From the NCBI RefSeq assembly GCF_023556335.1, contig NZ_JAIKTS010000004.1, forward strand, positions 310,528-374,527: 64,000 nucleotides of DNA. The letters are read 5' to 3'. The notes beneath the pieces were generated by a model, which saw nothing but the letters and a program-made list of their open reading frames with translations, was not told the DNA's origin and made no database searches. Below are positions 52,515-61,211 of the stretch, in pieces. A program made the translations under genes and the position numbers. Every line of letters begins with the position of its first letter. Positions within the stretch are counted from its first letter, which is position 1. The stretch is from Stenotrophomonas mori (lineage in GTDB: Bacteria; Pseudomonadota; Gammaproteobacteria; Xanthomonadales; Xanthomonadaceae).

Positions 52515-54650
52515 ATGGCATTCCCGCACCCGGGCACCGGCCCGTCCCCCGCTTCTTCCCGCGCCCTGCGCAACCGGCTGTCGCTGGCGATCCTCGCCGG
52601 CCTGCTGTGCGTGCCGGCCGCCCAGGCCCAGTCCCCTGCCGCCGCACGCGACGTCGAGGCCGAAAAGGCGGTCGACCTCGGGGCCGTGACCGTCACCGCG
52701 CGCAAGCGCGACGAACGCCAGATCGACGTGCCGATCGCGATCACCGCGGTCACCGGCGAGCAGATCGACGCCATGGGCCTGCGCAACGTCGTGGACGTGA
52801 TCAACATCACCCCGGGCGCTTCCTCCATCGACACCGGCGGCGCCTTCACCCAGGTGCAGATCCGCGGCGTGTCCAGCTCGCTGGGCGGCAACGACAACGG
52901 GTACTACGTCGATGAGACCCCGTTCACCGGCGTCACCGTTCCCTGGTACCCGGATACGCGTTCGTTCGACATCGACCGCGTGGAGATCCTCAAGGGCCCG
53001 CAGGGCACCCTGTTCGGCGAGGGCTCGATGGGCGGCACCGTGCGCATCCTCACCCGCAAGCCGGAGTTCAACCACTTCGGCGCCGGCGTCGAGCTGGACG
53101 CCTCCTCGGTCAAGGGCGGCGGCGACGCCCACGGCGCCAAGGCCTACGTGAACGTCCCGCTGCTCGACGACCGCCTGGCCCTGCGCATGGCGGTGACCGA
53201 CGAGCGTACCCCGGGCTGGATCGACGACAGCGTCAGCGGCCGCCGCAACGTCAACGGCAGCGACGTGCGCACCTGGCGCGCCAAGCTGCGCTTCGCGCCG
53301 ACCGACAACTGGAACATCGACCTGGCGTACTGGAAGTACCGCTCCGACTCGCGCGCGGCGGGCAACAACGCCTACGACGACATGACCAACGCCTCCTTCC
53401 TGGCCAGCGACAACCAGTGGGATTCGGCCAGCCTGACCAGCACCTGGGAACTGGACGGCTCGCAGGTCGTCTACACGTTCTCCGACGGCGACCTGAGCTA
53501 CCCGCAGAACGGCGACCTCTCCCCGGGCGTGCCGCTGGCGGCCAGCATCGACATCGGCGTGCGCACCCATGAGCTGCGCTGGGCCTCCACCGGCGAGCAC
53601 ACCCTGGACTGGACCGTGGGCTACTACCTGCGCAAGGCCGACCGCGCCGACGTGCTCAGCATCCCCGGCATCATGGAGAGCGATTCGCGCCAGACCAACG
53701 ACGCCCACGCGGTGTTCGGCGAAGCCACCCTGAAGCTTCCCAACCCGGCCTGGTCGGTCACCGCCGGCCTGCGCTATTTCCGGGACAAGGTGGACGCCGC
53801 CGACATCGCCGCCGACGGCAGCACCTCGTCGCTGAAGGCGACCTTCGACAGCTGGAACCCGCGCCTGAGCGTTTCCTACAAGCCGTCCGACGACACCACG
53901 CTGTACGCTTCGGCGGCCCGCGGCTTCCGTTCCGGCCAGCTGCAGCCGATCGGCTCGATCCAGCTGGCGCAGCAGTACGGCGTGGACCTGCCGTCGCAGA
54001 TCGCCGCCGACTCGATCTGGACCTACGAGCTGGGTGCCAAGTCGATCCTCGCCGACGGCAAGCTGCTGGTGGAAGGCGCGCTGTTCTACAGCGACTGGAA
54101 GGACGTTGCGGTACGCGTGCCGATCACCCCGGAGATCAACGGCCTGGTCAACTCCGACGGCACCCGCAACAAGGGCGTCGAGCTGAGCGTGGCCTATACC
54201 CCGGTCCGCGACCTGACCCTGCAGCTGGCCGCCAGCTACGTCGACGCCACCTACTCGGACGATGTCGTCGGCACCCCGCTGAACAAGGGGACGCCGGTGT
54301 ACAACGTGCCGAGCACCAGCATCAACGCCGGCGTGTCCTATGGCTGGGACGTCGGCAGCCAGCTGCGCGGCGTGGCCTCGGCCAACCTCCACCACGACAG
54401 CGCCCGCAAGACCGCGCTCACCGCCGGCAGCCCCGGTGACGCGATCACCCTGGCCGGCGTGCGCGTCGGCCTGGAGTCGCCCGCCGGCTGGGGCGCCTAC
54501 CTCTACGGCAGCAACCTCACCAACGAGGACGGCGCCATCAACGCCCGCGGCGCCACCGAGTACGCCAGCGACGGCAGCTTCCTGCGCTACGGGCCGTCCA
54601 ACCGCCCGCAGCCGCGCACCTTCGGCGTGATGTTCCGCTACGACTACTGA
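52515..54650 (+). CDS. TonB-dependent receptor lacking an STN domain (paralogue of preceding receptor)
   Basis: 711 residues; ATG 52515 with GGAG upstream. The signal peptide ends near residue 39 (AAQAQS). The plug begins at about 56 (VTVTARKRDERQIDVP) with VEILKGPQGTLFGEGSMGG, and the barrel ends FGVMFRYDY. Compared with the receptor upstream it lacks only the STN domain, so it can import but not signal. The pair looks like a duplication with loss or gain of the signalling domain. It sits before the S9 peptidase, with 31 bp between them, probably in one transcript. Confidence 0.9.
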   Translation: MAFPHPGTGPSPASSRALRNRLSLAILAGLLCVPAAQAQSPAAARDVEAEKAVDLGAVTVTARKRDERQIDVPIAITAVTGEQIDAMGLRNVVDVINITPGASSIDTGGAFTQVQIRGVSSSLGGNDNGYYVDETPFTGVTVPWYPDTRSFDIDRVEILKGPQGTLFGEGSMGGTVRILTRKPEFNHFGAGVELDASSVKGGGDAHGAKAYVNVPLLDDRLALRMAVTDERTPGWIDDSVSGRRNVNGSDVRTWRAKLRFAPTDNWNIDLAYWKYRSDSRAAGNNAYDDMTNASFLASDNQWDSASLTSTWELDGSQVVYTFSDGDLSYPQNGDLSPGVPLAASIDIGVRTHELRWASTGEHTLDWTVGYYLRKADRADVLSIPGIMESDSRQTNDAHAVFGEATLKLPNPAWSVTAGLRYFRDKVDAADIAADGSTSSLKATFDSWNPRLSVSYKPSDDTTLYASAARGFRSGQLQPIGSIQLAQQYGVDLPSQIAADSIWTYELGAKSILADGKLLVEGALFYSDWKDVAVRVPITPEINGLVNSDGTRNKGVELSVAYTPVRDLTLQLAASYVDATYSDDVVGTPLNKGTPVYNVPSTSINAGVSYGWDVGSQLRGVASANLHHDSARKTALTAGSPGDAITLAGVRVGLESPAGWGAYLYGSNLTNEDGAINARGATEYASDGSFLRYGPSNRPQPRTFGVMFRYDY

Positions 54651-54681
54651 GCCGGCCCCTTCCGATGAGGAATCAGCAACC

Positions 54682-56823
54682 ATGACGATCCTACGTTCAC
54701 TGCTCCCGGCGCTCGCGCTGGGAGCCGGCCTGGCCGGACCCGCCACGGCCGCCGACGACCTGCAGTGGCTCGAGCCGCCGCACGAGACCAAGGCCCTTGA
54801 ATGGGCGCGCCAGGCCACCGACCGCACCCGCGCCGGGCTCGGCGCGCTGCCGGTGCATGCCGCGGTCTCCCGCGAACTGGCCGACGCGCTGGTGCAGGCG
54901 CCGGCCGAGCCGGACCAGTACCTGCTCGGCGAACGCGCACTGCGCGTGTACCGCGATGCCGAGCATCCCTACGGCCTGCTCCAGGCGGCGCCGCGCGATG
55001 CCCAGGGCCGTGCCGGCCAATGGCGCACGGTGCTGGACGTGGCCGCGCTGCGCGAGCGCGAGGGCGTGCCTTTCGAGCTGCAGGCCTACGACCTGGGCAG
55101 CAGCTGCCTGGCACCCGCCTACGCCCGCTGCCTGCTGCGCCTCGCGCCCGGCGGCGGCGACGAGGTGGAGATCCGCGAGTTCGACCTGGGCCGCGGCGAC
55201 TTCGTCGAGGACGGCTTCCGGGTACCGCGCTCGCGCGCCTTCGCCGAATGGATGGGGCCGGACCAGGTGATGGTCGGCCACACCCTCGGTGATGCGCCCA
55301 AGTCGCTGGCCGGCTGGCCGACGGCGTTCGGCCTGTGGACCCGCGGGCAGCCGCTGGCCGACGTGCGCCCGGTGTACCAGGGCAAGACCGGCGACGCCAT
55401 CGTGCAGCTGGCCGGTGTCGGCACCGGTGCCTCGGCGCAGGCGGTGCTGACCCGGGCGATCGACTACTCCACCTTCGAGGTCAGCCTGGTGGACGGCGAT
55501 GGCCAGGTCCGCGTGCTGCCGCTGCCGCAGACGCTCAAGGCCTTCGGCGTGCTGGCCACCTCGCGCCGCCATGTGCTGCTGCAGCTGGCGGCCGATGCCA
55601 CGCTGGAAGGACGCGCCTATCCGGCCGAGACCGTGATCGCCTATGCCGCCGACCCGGCGGTGCCGGAAGGCCGGCGGATCTCCGCGGTGTACGCGCCGGC
55701 CGACGGCGAGTTCGTCGATGCCGGCTTCGGCGGCCTGGCCGCCAGCGGCGAGGAAGTGTTCCTGGTGGTGAACCGCCACCTGCGCCAGCGTGTGCTGGCC
55801 GCACGCCCGCAGGGAGACGGCTGGACGGTGCGCCCGCTCCAGGAAGTCGCCGCCGGCGACACCGCCACCCTGCGTGCCGATGCCCGCGACCGCGATGAGC
55901 TGGCCCTGTCGGTCACCGGCTTCCTGACCCCGCGCAGCCAGTACCTAGTCCGCGACGGCGGCCAGCCGCTGCTGCTCGCCCAGGACCCGGCGGTCATGGA
56001 CGCGTCCGGTTTCGTCACCGAGATCGCCAACGCGATCTCGCGCGACGGCACCGACGTGGACTACTTCCTGCTGCGTCCCAAGACCGCCGCCGAGGGCCCG
56101 CAGCCGCTGCTGATGACCGGCTACGGTGCATTCGGGATCTCGCTGCGCCCCGGCTACTTCGACGCGGTGGTCGGTGGGCCGGCGCTGAAGCTGTGGCTGC
56201 AGCGCGGCGGTTCGGTGGCGATCCCGGCGATGCGGGGCGGCGGCGAACGCGGCGCGGCCTGGCACCAGGCCGCACTCCGCGAGAAGCGCCAGAACTCCTA
56301 CGACGACTTCATCGCGGTGACCGAGCAGCTGATCGCGACGGGCTTCACCCGCCCGGAACGGATCGGCATCTTCGGCATGTCCAACGGCGGCCTGCTCACG
56401 GCCACCCTCGGCACCCAGCGCCCGGACCTGTTCGGTGCGGTGGTCAGCGACGTGCCGCTGACCGACCTCATCCGCATGCGCCACATGGGCATGGGCGCGG
56501 CGTGGATGAACGAGTATGGCGACCCCGACGTGCCGCAACAGGCCGCGGCGATGCTGGCCTATTCGCCCTACCAGAACGTGCGCAAGGGCACGGCCTACCC
56601 GCCGTTCCTGGTCACCATCTCGACCGAGGACAACCGGGTCGGGCCGGGCCATGCGCGCAAGTTCGCCCACCGCCTGGCCGACGCCGGCGCCACCACCTAC
56701 TTCTATGAAGACGAGGAAGGCGGCCACGGCGTGAGCGACGCCTTCCGCAACCCCGAGCTGATGGCGCTGCGGATGAGCTTCCTGATCGACCGACTGATCG
56801 ACGGTGGCACCGGCAGCCACTGA
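54682..56823 (+). CDS. Exported prolyl oligopeptidase-family (S9) serine peptidase
   Basis: 713 residues with a signal peptide ending near 23 (TAADD). The propeller half (about 25-430) begins with a POP-like WLEPPHETKALEWAR; the alpha/beta-hydrolase half has the triad S567 (GMSNGG), D650 (STEDNRV) and H682 (GGHGVSD), plus the RGGGERGAAWH oxyanion-side segment. The family cleaves short peptides only, because the propeller limits access. A periplasmic S9 enzyme directly after two TonB receptors suggests digestion of an imported peptide. Lasso-peptide isopeptidases also belong to this superfamily, but nothing here proves that activity. Confidence 0.88.
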   Translation: MTILRSLLPALALGAGLAGPATAADDLQWLEPPHETKALEWARQATDRTRAGLGALPVHAAVSRELADALVQAPAEPDQYLLGERALRVYRDAEHPYGLLQAAPRDAQGRAGQWRTVLDVAALREREGVPFELQAYDLGSSCLAPAYARCLLRLAPGGGDEVEIREFDLGRGDFVEDGFRVPRSRAFAEWMGPDQVMVGHTLGDAPKSLAGWPTAFGLWTRGQPLADVRPVYQGKTGDAIVQLAGVGTGASAQAVLTRAIDYSTFEVSLVDGDGQVRVLPLPQTLKAFGVLATSRRHVLLQLAADATLEGRAYPAETVIAYAADPAVPEGRRISAVYAPADGEFVDAGFGGLAASGEEVFLVVNRHLRQRVLAARPQGDGWTVRPLQEVAAGDTATLRADARDRDELALSVTGFLTPRSQYLVRDGGQPLLLAQDPAVMDASGFVTEIANAISRDGTDVDYFLLRPKTAAEGPQPLLMTGYGAFGISLRPGYFDAVVGGPALKLWLQRGGSVAIPAMRGGGERGAAWHQAALREKRQNSYDDFIAVTEQLIATGFTRPERIGIFGMSNGGLLTATLGTQRPDLFGAVVSDVPLTDLIRMRHMGMGAAWMNEYGDPDVPQQAAAMLAYSPYQNVRKGTAYPPFLVTISTEDNRVGPGHARKFAHRLADAGATTYFYEDEEGGHGVSDAFRNPELMALRMSFLIDRLIDGGTGSH

Positions 56824-56858
56824 CGCCGGATGCGGCAGGCTCCGCCTGCACGGCAACG

Positions 56859-56888
56859 AAAAGGGCCCCGCGCATGCGGGGCCCTTTC
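56859..56888. terminator. Bidirectional intrinsic terminator
   Basis: AAAGGGCCCCGC (from 56860) and GCGGGGCCCTTT (to 56887) form a perfect 12-bp stem with a GCAT loop, flanked by A/T tracts on both sides. It lies between the convergent S9 peptidase gene and FadL-like gene, and serves both. Confidence 0.85.
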
Positions 56889-56938
56889 GTGGATCGTTCC
56901 GCGTCCGCCGGCGGGTGCCGGCGGTGCGGTTGTCCGGA

Positions 56939-58366
56939 TCAGAACTTGTAGTTGACCGAAGCGGCCAGCACGTCGCCACCGACCTTGTACTTGCCATCGA
57001 CGAAGTTGTTGGTCGCCGACACCGCATGCGTGTTCGGATCGCTGGTGAACAGGTGGGTGTAGCCCACGCTGTACTCGGCCCTTTCCGACGGCGTCCAGGT
57101 CAGGCCCAGCGACAGCCACTTGCGCGAGGTGTCCGGCACGCGGACGTCGCGGTGAGCGTCGGTGGTCGGGGTCTGGTCCAGGGCCAGGCCGCCGCGCAGG
57201 GTCAGCGTCTCGCTCATCCGGTACTCGGTACCCACCGAGGCAAAGGTGGTGTCGCGGTAGTGGAACGGCAGCACGCTGTCGGGCTGGTTGGAATCGTACT
57301 GCACGGTCACCTGGTCGAACTTGCTCCAGGCGGTACGCGACACGTCGGCCATCAGCGACCACTGGTCGTTGATGCGGTGGCTGAAGCTCACCGTGGCACT
57401 GGCCGGCAGGGTGATCGAAGCGCGGCCCTTGCTGTCGATGAAGGTGCCCGGAGCGGTCGCGGCCAGCAGCGCGGCGGCGTTCGGCGGCACGGTGAAGCGG
57501 GCGTTGCCGTCATTGATCTTGTGCTTGACCGAGGAGCGGTAGCTGAAGGCGATGTTGGTGCCTTCCACCGGGGTCAGGGTGGTGCCCAGGGTGTAGCCGT
57601 AGGTGACCTTGTCGCCCTTGATGCGCAGGAAGCCGTCGGCGCTGCCCGGGGAGAAGCCCATCTGCGCCATCTGCTGCGCGGCCTGCTGCGCGGCGGCAGC
57701 CGCCTGCGCCGGGGAACCGCCCGCGGCGAGCGCGGCGGCCGCGGCCTTCTGCTGGGCGCTGGCGTTGATCGCCGTGCCCATGTCCAGGGCGCTGGTCAGA
57801 TCGACGTTCAGGCGCTCGGCGAACACCGACGCGCCGAAGGACACGTACGGGTTCACGTCGTAGGAGAACGCCGCGCTCAGGTCGATGGCCTGCAGCTCGG
57901 TCTTGACGCCGCTGTAGCGGCCGACCCAGTCGCGGTCGTATTCGGTCTTGAAGCCGAACGGCACGGTCAGCGAGGTACCGAAGTGCATGTTGTCGTTCTC
58001 GCCGAACGGCAGGTGCAGGTACATCGCCGGGACCGGCGCGATCATGCCGGCGTCGCCGCCATTGCCGCCGGAGATCGGCGCGCCGTTGGCGTAGTGGCCA
58101 TCGCCGCGGAACTTGGCGCTGAAGCTGATGGCGCTGACGTCGGCCTGGAACTGGCGGCCCTCGAGCAGGCGCATCGAAGCCGGGTTGGTGGCGATCACCG
58201 AAGCGTCGCCCTCCGCGGAGGTGGAACCGGCAAAGGCGCGGCCCAGGCCCTTGGCGCTGTTTTCCTTGAGCTGGAAAGCGGCGGCGTCGGCATGGCTGAA
58301 GGCCAGCGCACCGGCGATGCCGAAGGCCAAGGCGGTGACGCGTGCGAGCGTTGAAGTGGTTTGCAT
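56939..58366 (-). CDS. FadL-like outer-membrane long-chain fatty acid/hydrophobic transport protein
   Basis: 475 residues; ATG 58366 with GGAGAGAG upstream. The signal peptide ends near 29 (ADAAAF). The OMPP1/FadL family NPAS motif is seen near residues 61-64 (VIATNPASMRLL), as is the N-terminal hatch KENSAKGLGRAFAG. The barrel ends LAASVNYKF with the C-terminal Phe. It allows passive diffusion of hydrophobic substrates such as fatty acids. An unusual Ala/Gln-rich stretch (about 190-225) lies in a loop. Convergent with the S9 peptidase. Confidence 0.9.
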   Translation of the reverse strand: MQTTSTLARVTALAFGIAGALAFSHADAAAFQLKENSAKGLGRAFAGSTSAEGDASVIATNPASMRLLEGRQFQADVSAISFSAKFRGDGHYANGAPISGGNGGDAGMIAPVPAMYLHLPFGENDNMHFGTSLTVPFGFKTEYDRDWVGRYSGVKTELQAIDLSAAFSYDVNPYVSFGASVFAERLNVDLTSALDMGTAINASAQQKAAAAALAAGGSPAQAAAAAQQAAQQMAQMGFSPGSADGFLRIKGDKVTYGYTLGTTLTPVEGTNIAFSYRSSVKHKINDGNARFTVPPNAAALLAATAPGTFIDSKGRASITLPASATVSFSHRINDQWSLMADVSRTAWSKFDQVTVQYDSNQPDSVLPFHYRDTTFASVGTEYRMSETLTLRGGLALDQTPTTDAHRDVRVPDTSRKWLSLGLTWTPSERAEYSVGYTHLFTSDPNTHAVSATNNFVDGKYKVGGDVLAASVNYKF

Positions 58367-58578
58367 GTTGAAGCTCTCTCCGGATGACGGTGATGGTTCA
58401 CTGGTGCGCCTGCGTCACGGGACCCTCCGAACCCGTGCCGCGCCGGATTCCCCTTCCCGACATACGACGCCGTATGCAGTATCACCCAATTGTGTTAACC
58501 AAACAATAACGCCTCTTCATTCATACATCTGAACGTCCTCACCCCGTCAAACCACCGCCGGAGTAGGCTTGCCGCGCC

Positions 58579-59271
58579 ATGTTCATCTCCCTTCCTTCCC
58601 GCCAGAAACCCGGACCGCGCTGGGCGGTGCCGTTGCTGTTCGCACAGATCTGGCTGGCCTTCCTGTGGTCCATCTCCTGGCCGGACGAGGCCCGGCGTTC
58701 GCTGTGGATGGACTGGGGCGCCCTGTCCACCGGCCTGGGCAATCCCCAGGACTGGTGGGCGGCATTGCGCGACGGCAGTGTGCTGCGCCTGTTCACCGCG
58801 CTGTTCCTGCACGCGGACTGGCTGCACCTGCTCGGCAACCTGGTGTTCCTGCTGATCTTCGGCCTGCCCGCCGAGCGCGTGCTGGGGCCCTGGCGCCTGC
58901 TGTTCCTGTTCCTGCTGGGCGGCGCCGCCGCCAACCTTGCCGCCCTGTATGCGATGGGCTCGCCCGACCGGATCATCATCGGCGCCAGCGGCGCGGTCTC
59001 GGCACTGCTCGGCGCCTACCTGGCGCTGTTCCCCGGCGCACGCCTGGGCGTGGTGCTGCCGCTGGGGCTGTTCCTGGAATTCGTCCGTGCCCCGGCCTAT
59101 CTGCTGATCGGGGTCTGGGCCGCACTGCAGGTGCTGTTCGCCTACATCGGCCCGAGTTTCGGCATGGTCGCCTGGTCCGCGCATGCGGCCGGCTTCCTGT
59201 TCGGCATCACCTACGGGCTGTATGTCCGGGCGGCGATCGCGCGGCGGCTGCGCAAGCGCCACGGTTTCTAG
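58579..59271 (+). CDS. Rhomboid-family intramembrane serine protease
   Basis: 230 residues with six to seven helices. Catalytic serine S137 in the IGASGAVSA motif (GxSG) and H202 in WSAHAAGF form the dyad; H83 and N87 (HLLGN) stabilise the oxyanion. It probably cleaves single-pass membrane substrates within the inner membrane. The catalytic set is complete, so it is likely active. Followed 40 bp later by the DUF1820 gene. Confidence 0.9.
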   Translation: MFISLPSRQKPGPRWAVPLLFAQIWLAFLWSISWPDEARRSLWMDWGALSTGLGNPQDWWAALRDGSVLRLFTALFLHADWLHLLGNLVFLLIFGLPAERVLGPWRLLFLFLLGGAAANLAALYAMGSPDRIIIGASGAVSALLGAYLALFPGARLGVVLPLGLFLEFVRAPAYLLIGVWAALQVLFAYIGPSFGMVAWSAHAAGFLFGITYGLYVRAAIARRLRKRHGF

Positions 59272-59299
59272 CCCGCGCCCGGGGGCCCGGCCGGCTCCC

Positions 59300-59305
59300 T
59301 ATAAT
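59300..59305 (+). promoter_or_regulatory. TATAAT box giving a leaderless transcript
   Basis: A perfect TATAAT ends 6 bases before ATG 59312; a start site 7 bases after the box would coincide with the A of the ATG. There is no ribosome-binding site between. The -35 region is GC-rich without a match to TTGACA. Confidence 0.5.
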
Positions 59306-59311
59306 CGCCGG

Positions 59312-59635
59312 ATGAGCAACAAGCCCCTGTACAAGATCACGTTCCTCAACCACGGCAAGGTCTACGAGCTGTACGCCCGGCGCGTGGGCAGCAGCCACCT
59401 GTGGGGATTCAACGAAGTCGCCGACCTGGTGTTCGATCTGCACGACGGGCTGGTCGTGGACCCCACCGAAGAGCGCCTGCGCGAGGAGTTCGGCAGCACC
59501 CGGGTCCTGCACCTGCCGATGCAGAGCATCGTCCGCATCGAGGAAGTGGAGAAGAAGGGCCAGTCGGCCATCCGCGACGCCGCCACCGGCGAGAAGGTGG
59601 TCACGCCCTTCCCGGTCCCGGCCAAGCCGCGCTGA
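59312..59635 (+). CDS. DUF1820 family protein
   Basis: 107 residues from ATG 59312. Sequence is typical of the conserved gammaproteobacterial DUF1820 family (YKITFLNHGKVYELYARRV, LVFDLHDGLVVDPTEERLREEF, MQSIVRIEEVEKKGQSAI). It is cytoplasmic, predicted as a small beta-rich domain; function unknown. The start is fixed by the leaderless-type promoter at 59300 and by the family N-terminus; the longer open frame is the rhomboid shadow. Confidence 0.88.
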   Translation: MSNKPLYKITFLNHGKVYELYARRVGSSHLWGFNEVADLVFDLHDGLVVDPTEERLREEFGSTRVLHLPMQSIVRIEEVEKKGQSAIRDAATGEKVVTPFPVPAKPR

Positions 59636-59686
59636 ACCTCCCATCGCCTGGCCGGCAGATCGCCCGTCCGGGCAGACCGGGCCGAT

Positions 59687-61093
59687 TCAGCTGTCCGTGT
59701 CGGCGGCGGCCGCAGGCACCTGCGGGTGTGGCGGTGCGGCTTCGTCCACGTCCACGTCCGGCACGGGCTCCGGCGCCGTCGGCGCGGCCTTGACGGCGGG
59801 AACCGCCGATCCGGGCTGCTTGAGTTCGCGCAGTGCCGCCTGGACCGGCCCATCGCCGGGCAGCACCACCCCGGCCGCCGCCGTCGTGGCCTCGTCGTCG
59901 CCCCGCAGGTGGCCCGGCAGCTTGGCCTCGCTGAAATCGGCCAGGGCCGCCGGCCTGTCCTTGTCGGCATTGGCCGGATCCGGCGTCAACTCGACGTCGG
60001 GCACGATGCCGGTGGCCTGAATCGAACGGCCGCTGGGCGTGTAGTAGCGCGCCGTGGTCAGCTTGACCGAATCCCCGTTGTCCAGCGGCAGCACCGTCTG
60101 CACCGAGCCCTTGCCGAAGGTGCGGCTGCCGACGATCCGCGCGCGATGGTTGTCGTGCAAGGCGCCGGCCAGCACCTCCGACGCGCTGGCCGACCCCGCG
60201 TCGACGATGACCACCACCGGGGCGCCCCGCATCAGGTCGCCCGGTGTTGCCTCGAACCGGGCATCGCTGACCGAGATGCGGCCGCGGGTGCTGACGATCA
60301 CGCCCTTCTCCAGCAGGTCGTCGGCCACCTGTACCGCGGCGGTGAGCAGGCCACCGGGATTGCTGCGCAGGTCGAGCACCAGGCCCTTCAACTTTCCACC
60401 CGCCTGCGCCTGCAGTTCGCCGACGTGCTTCTGGAAATCGGCACCGGTATCGGCCTGGAAGGTGCTGATGCGGACGTAGCCGTAGCCCGGCTCGAGCAGC
60501 TTGCTGCGGACGCTGGTGATGCGGATGGTCTCGCGGGTGACGGTGACGTCGAACGGAGGCTCGCGGTCGCGCTGGATCGTCAGCACCACCTCGCTGCCGG
60601 CGGGGCCGCGGAGCGGCTCCATCGCCTCGATGGTCGCGATCGGCTTGCCGTCGATGGCCACGATCAGGTCCCCGGCACGCAGGCCGGCGCGGGCCGCGGG
60701 CGTGTCGTCGATCGGCGACACCACCTTCAGGGTGTTGTCCTGCTGCTGCAGCAGCTCCACGCCGATGCCCTCGTAGGCACCGGTGGCCTGCTCGTCGAAG
60801 GCTTCGGCGTCCTGCTTGTCGAAATAGGTGCTGTGCGGGTCCAGGTCCAGCAGCAGGCCGCGCACCGCCGCGTGCATCAGCTTCTTGTCGTCCACCGGAT
60901 CGACATAGGCGGCACGCACGGCGTTGTACACCGCGACGAAACGGCGGATGTCCTCCAGCGGCACCCGCGAGGTGGCCGACTCCTTGGACGTGGGATCCTG
61001 CGCCTTCCGGGCGGTCTCCGCGGTGCTCTGTGCGAAGCCGATGGCCGGCGACAGCGCGGACAGCAGGGCAAGGACGAGACCGGCTACACGCAT
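59687..61093 (-). CDS. ctpA: S41-family C-terminal processing peptidase
   Basis: 468 residues from ATG 61093 (GGAG five to six bases upstream; an ATG at 61105 is overlapped by this site). The signal peptide ends near 22 (GFAQ). A helical N-terminus, a PDZ domain (about 85-170: YEGIGVELL, AGLRAGDLIVAIDG) and the S41 core follow, with Ser in DAGSASASEVLAGAL and Lys in GSRTFGKGSVQ. C-terminal tail is Asp/Pro/Ala-rich. Periplasmic; it trims protein C-termini, in several bacteria those of peptidoglycan hydrolases. It follows envC on the same strand, a common pairing. Confidence 0.93.
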   Translation of the reverse strand: MRVAGLVLALLSALSPAIGFAQSTAETARKAQDPTSKESATSRVPLEDIRRFVAVYNAVRAAYVDPVDDKKLMHAAVRGLLLDLDPHSTYFDKQDAEAFDEQATGAYEGIGVELLQQQDNTLKVVSPIDDTPAARAGLRAGDLIVAIDGKPIATIEAMEPLRGPAGSEVVLTIQRDREPPFDVTVTRETIRITSVRSKLLEPGYGYVRISTFQADTGADFQKHVGELQAQAGGKLKGLVLDLRSNPGGLLTAAVQVADDLLEKGVIVSTRGRISVSDARFEATPGDLMRGAPVVVIVDAGSASASEVLAGALHDNHRARIVGSRTFGKGSVQTVLPLDNGDSVKLTTARYYTPSGRSIQATGIVPDVELTPDPANADKDRPAALADFSEAKLPGHLRGDDEATTAAAGVVLPGDGPVQAALRELKQPGSAVPAVKAAPTAPEPVPDVDVDEAAPPHPQVPAAAADTDS

Positions 61094-61211
61094 GAACCAC
61101 TCCATGAGAAAACGGATGCGCGCCAGGCGCGCCGGGGTCGATTATGCGCGATGCCGGGCCGAATTCCCGTTGAACGGGCGGCGGCGCGCCCGCCCGCCGC
61201 TCAGCCGGCAG

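Noticed and set aside
52077..54827. Open frame of 916 codons on the minus strand
   Set aside because: Antisense of the second receptor, composition of a shadow frame.
48402..56823. A complete lasso-peptide biosynthetic cluster
   Set aside because: No precursor, B-type protease or asparagine-synthetase-like cyclase is present in or near the module; intergenic gaps (29, 119 and 31 bp) are too short to hide them.
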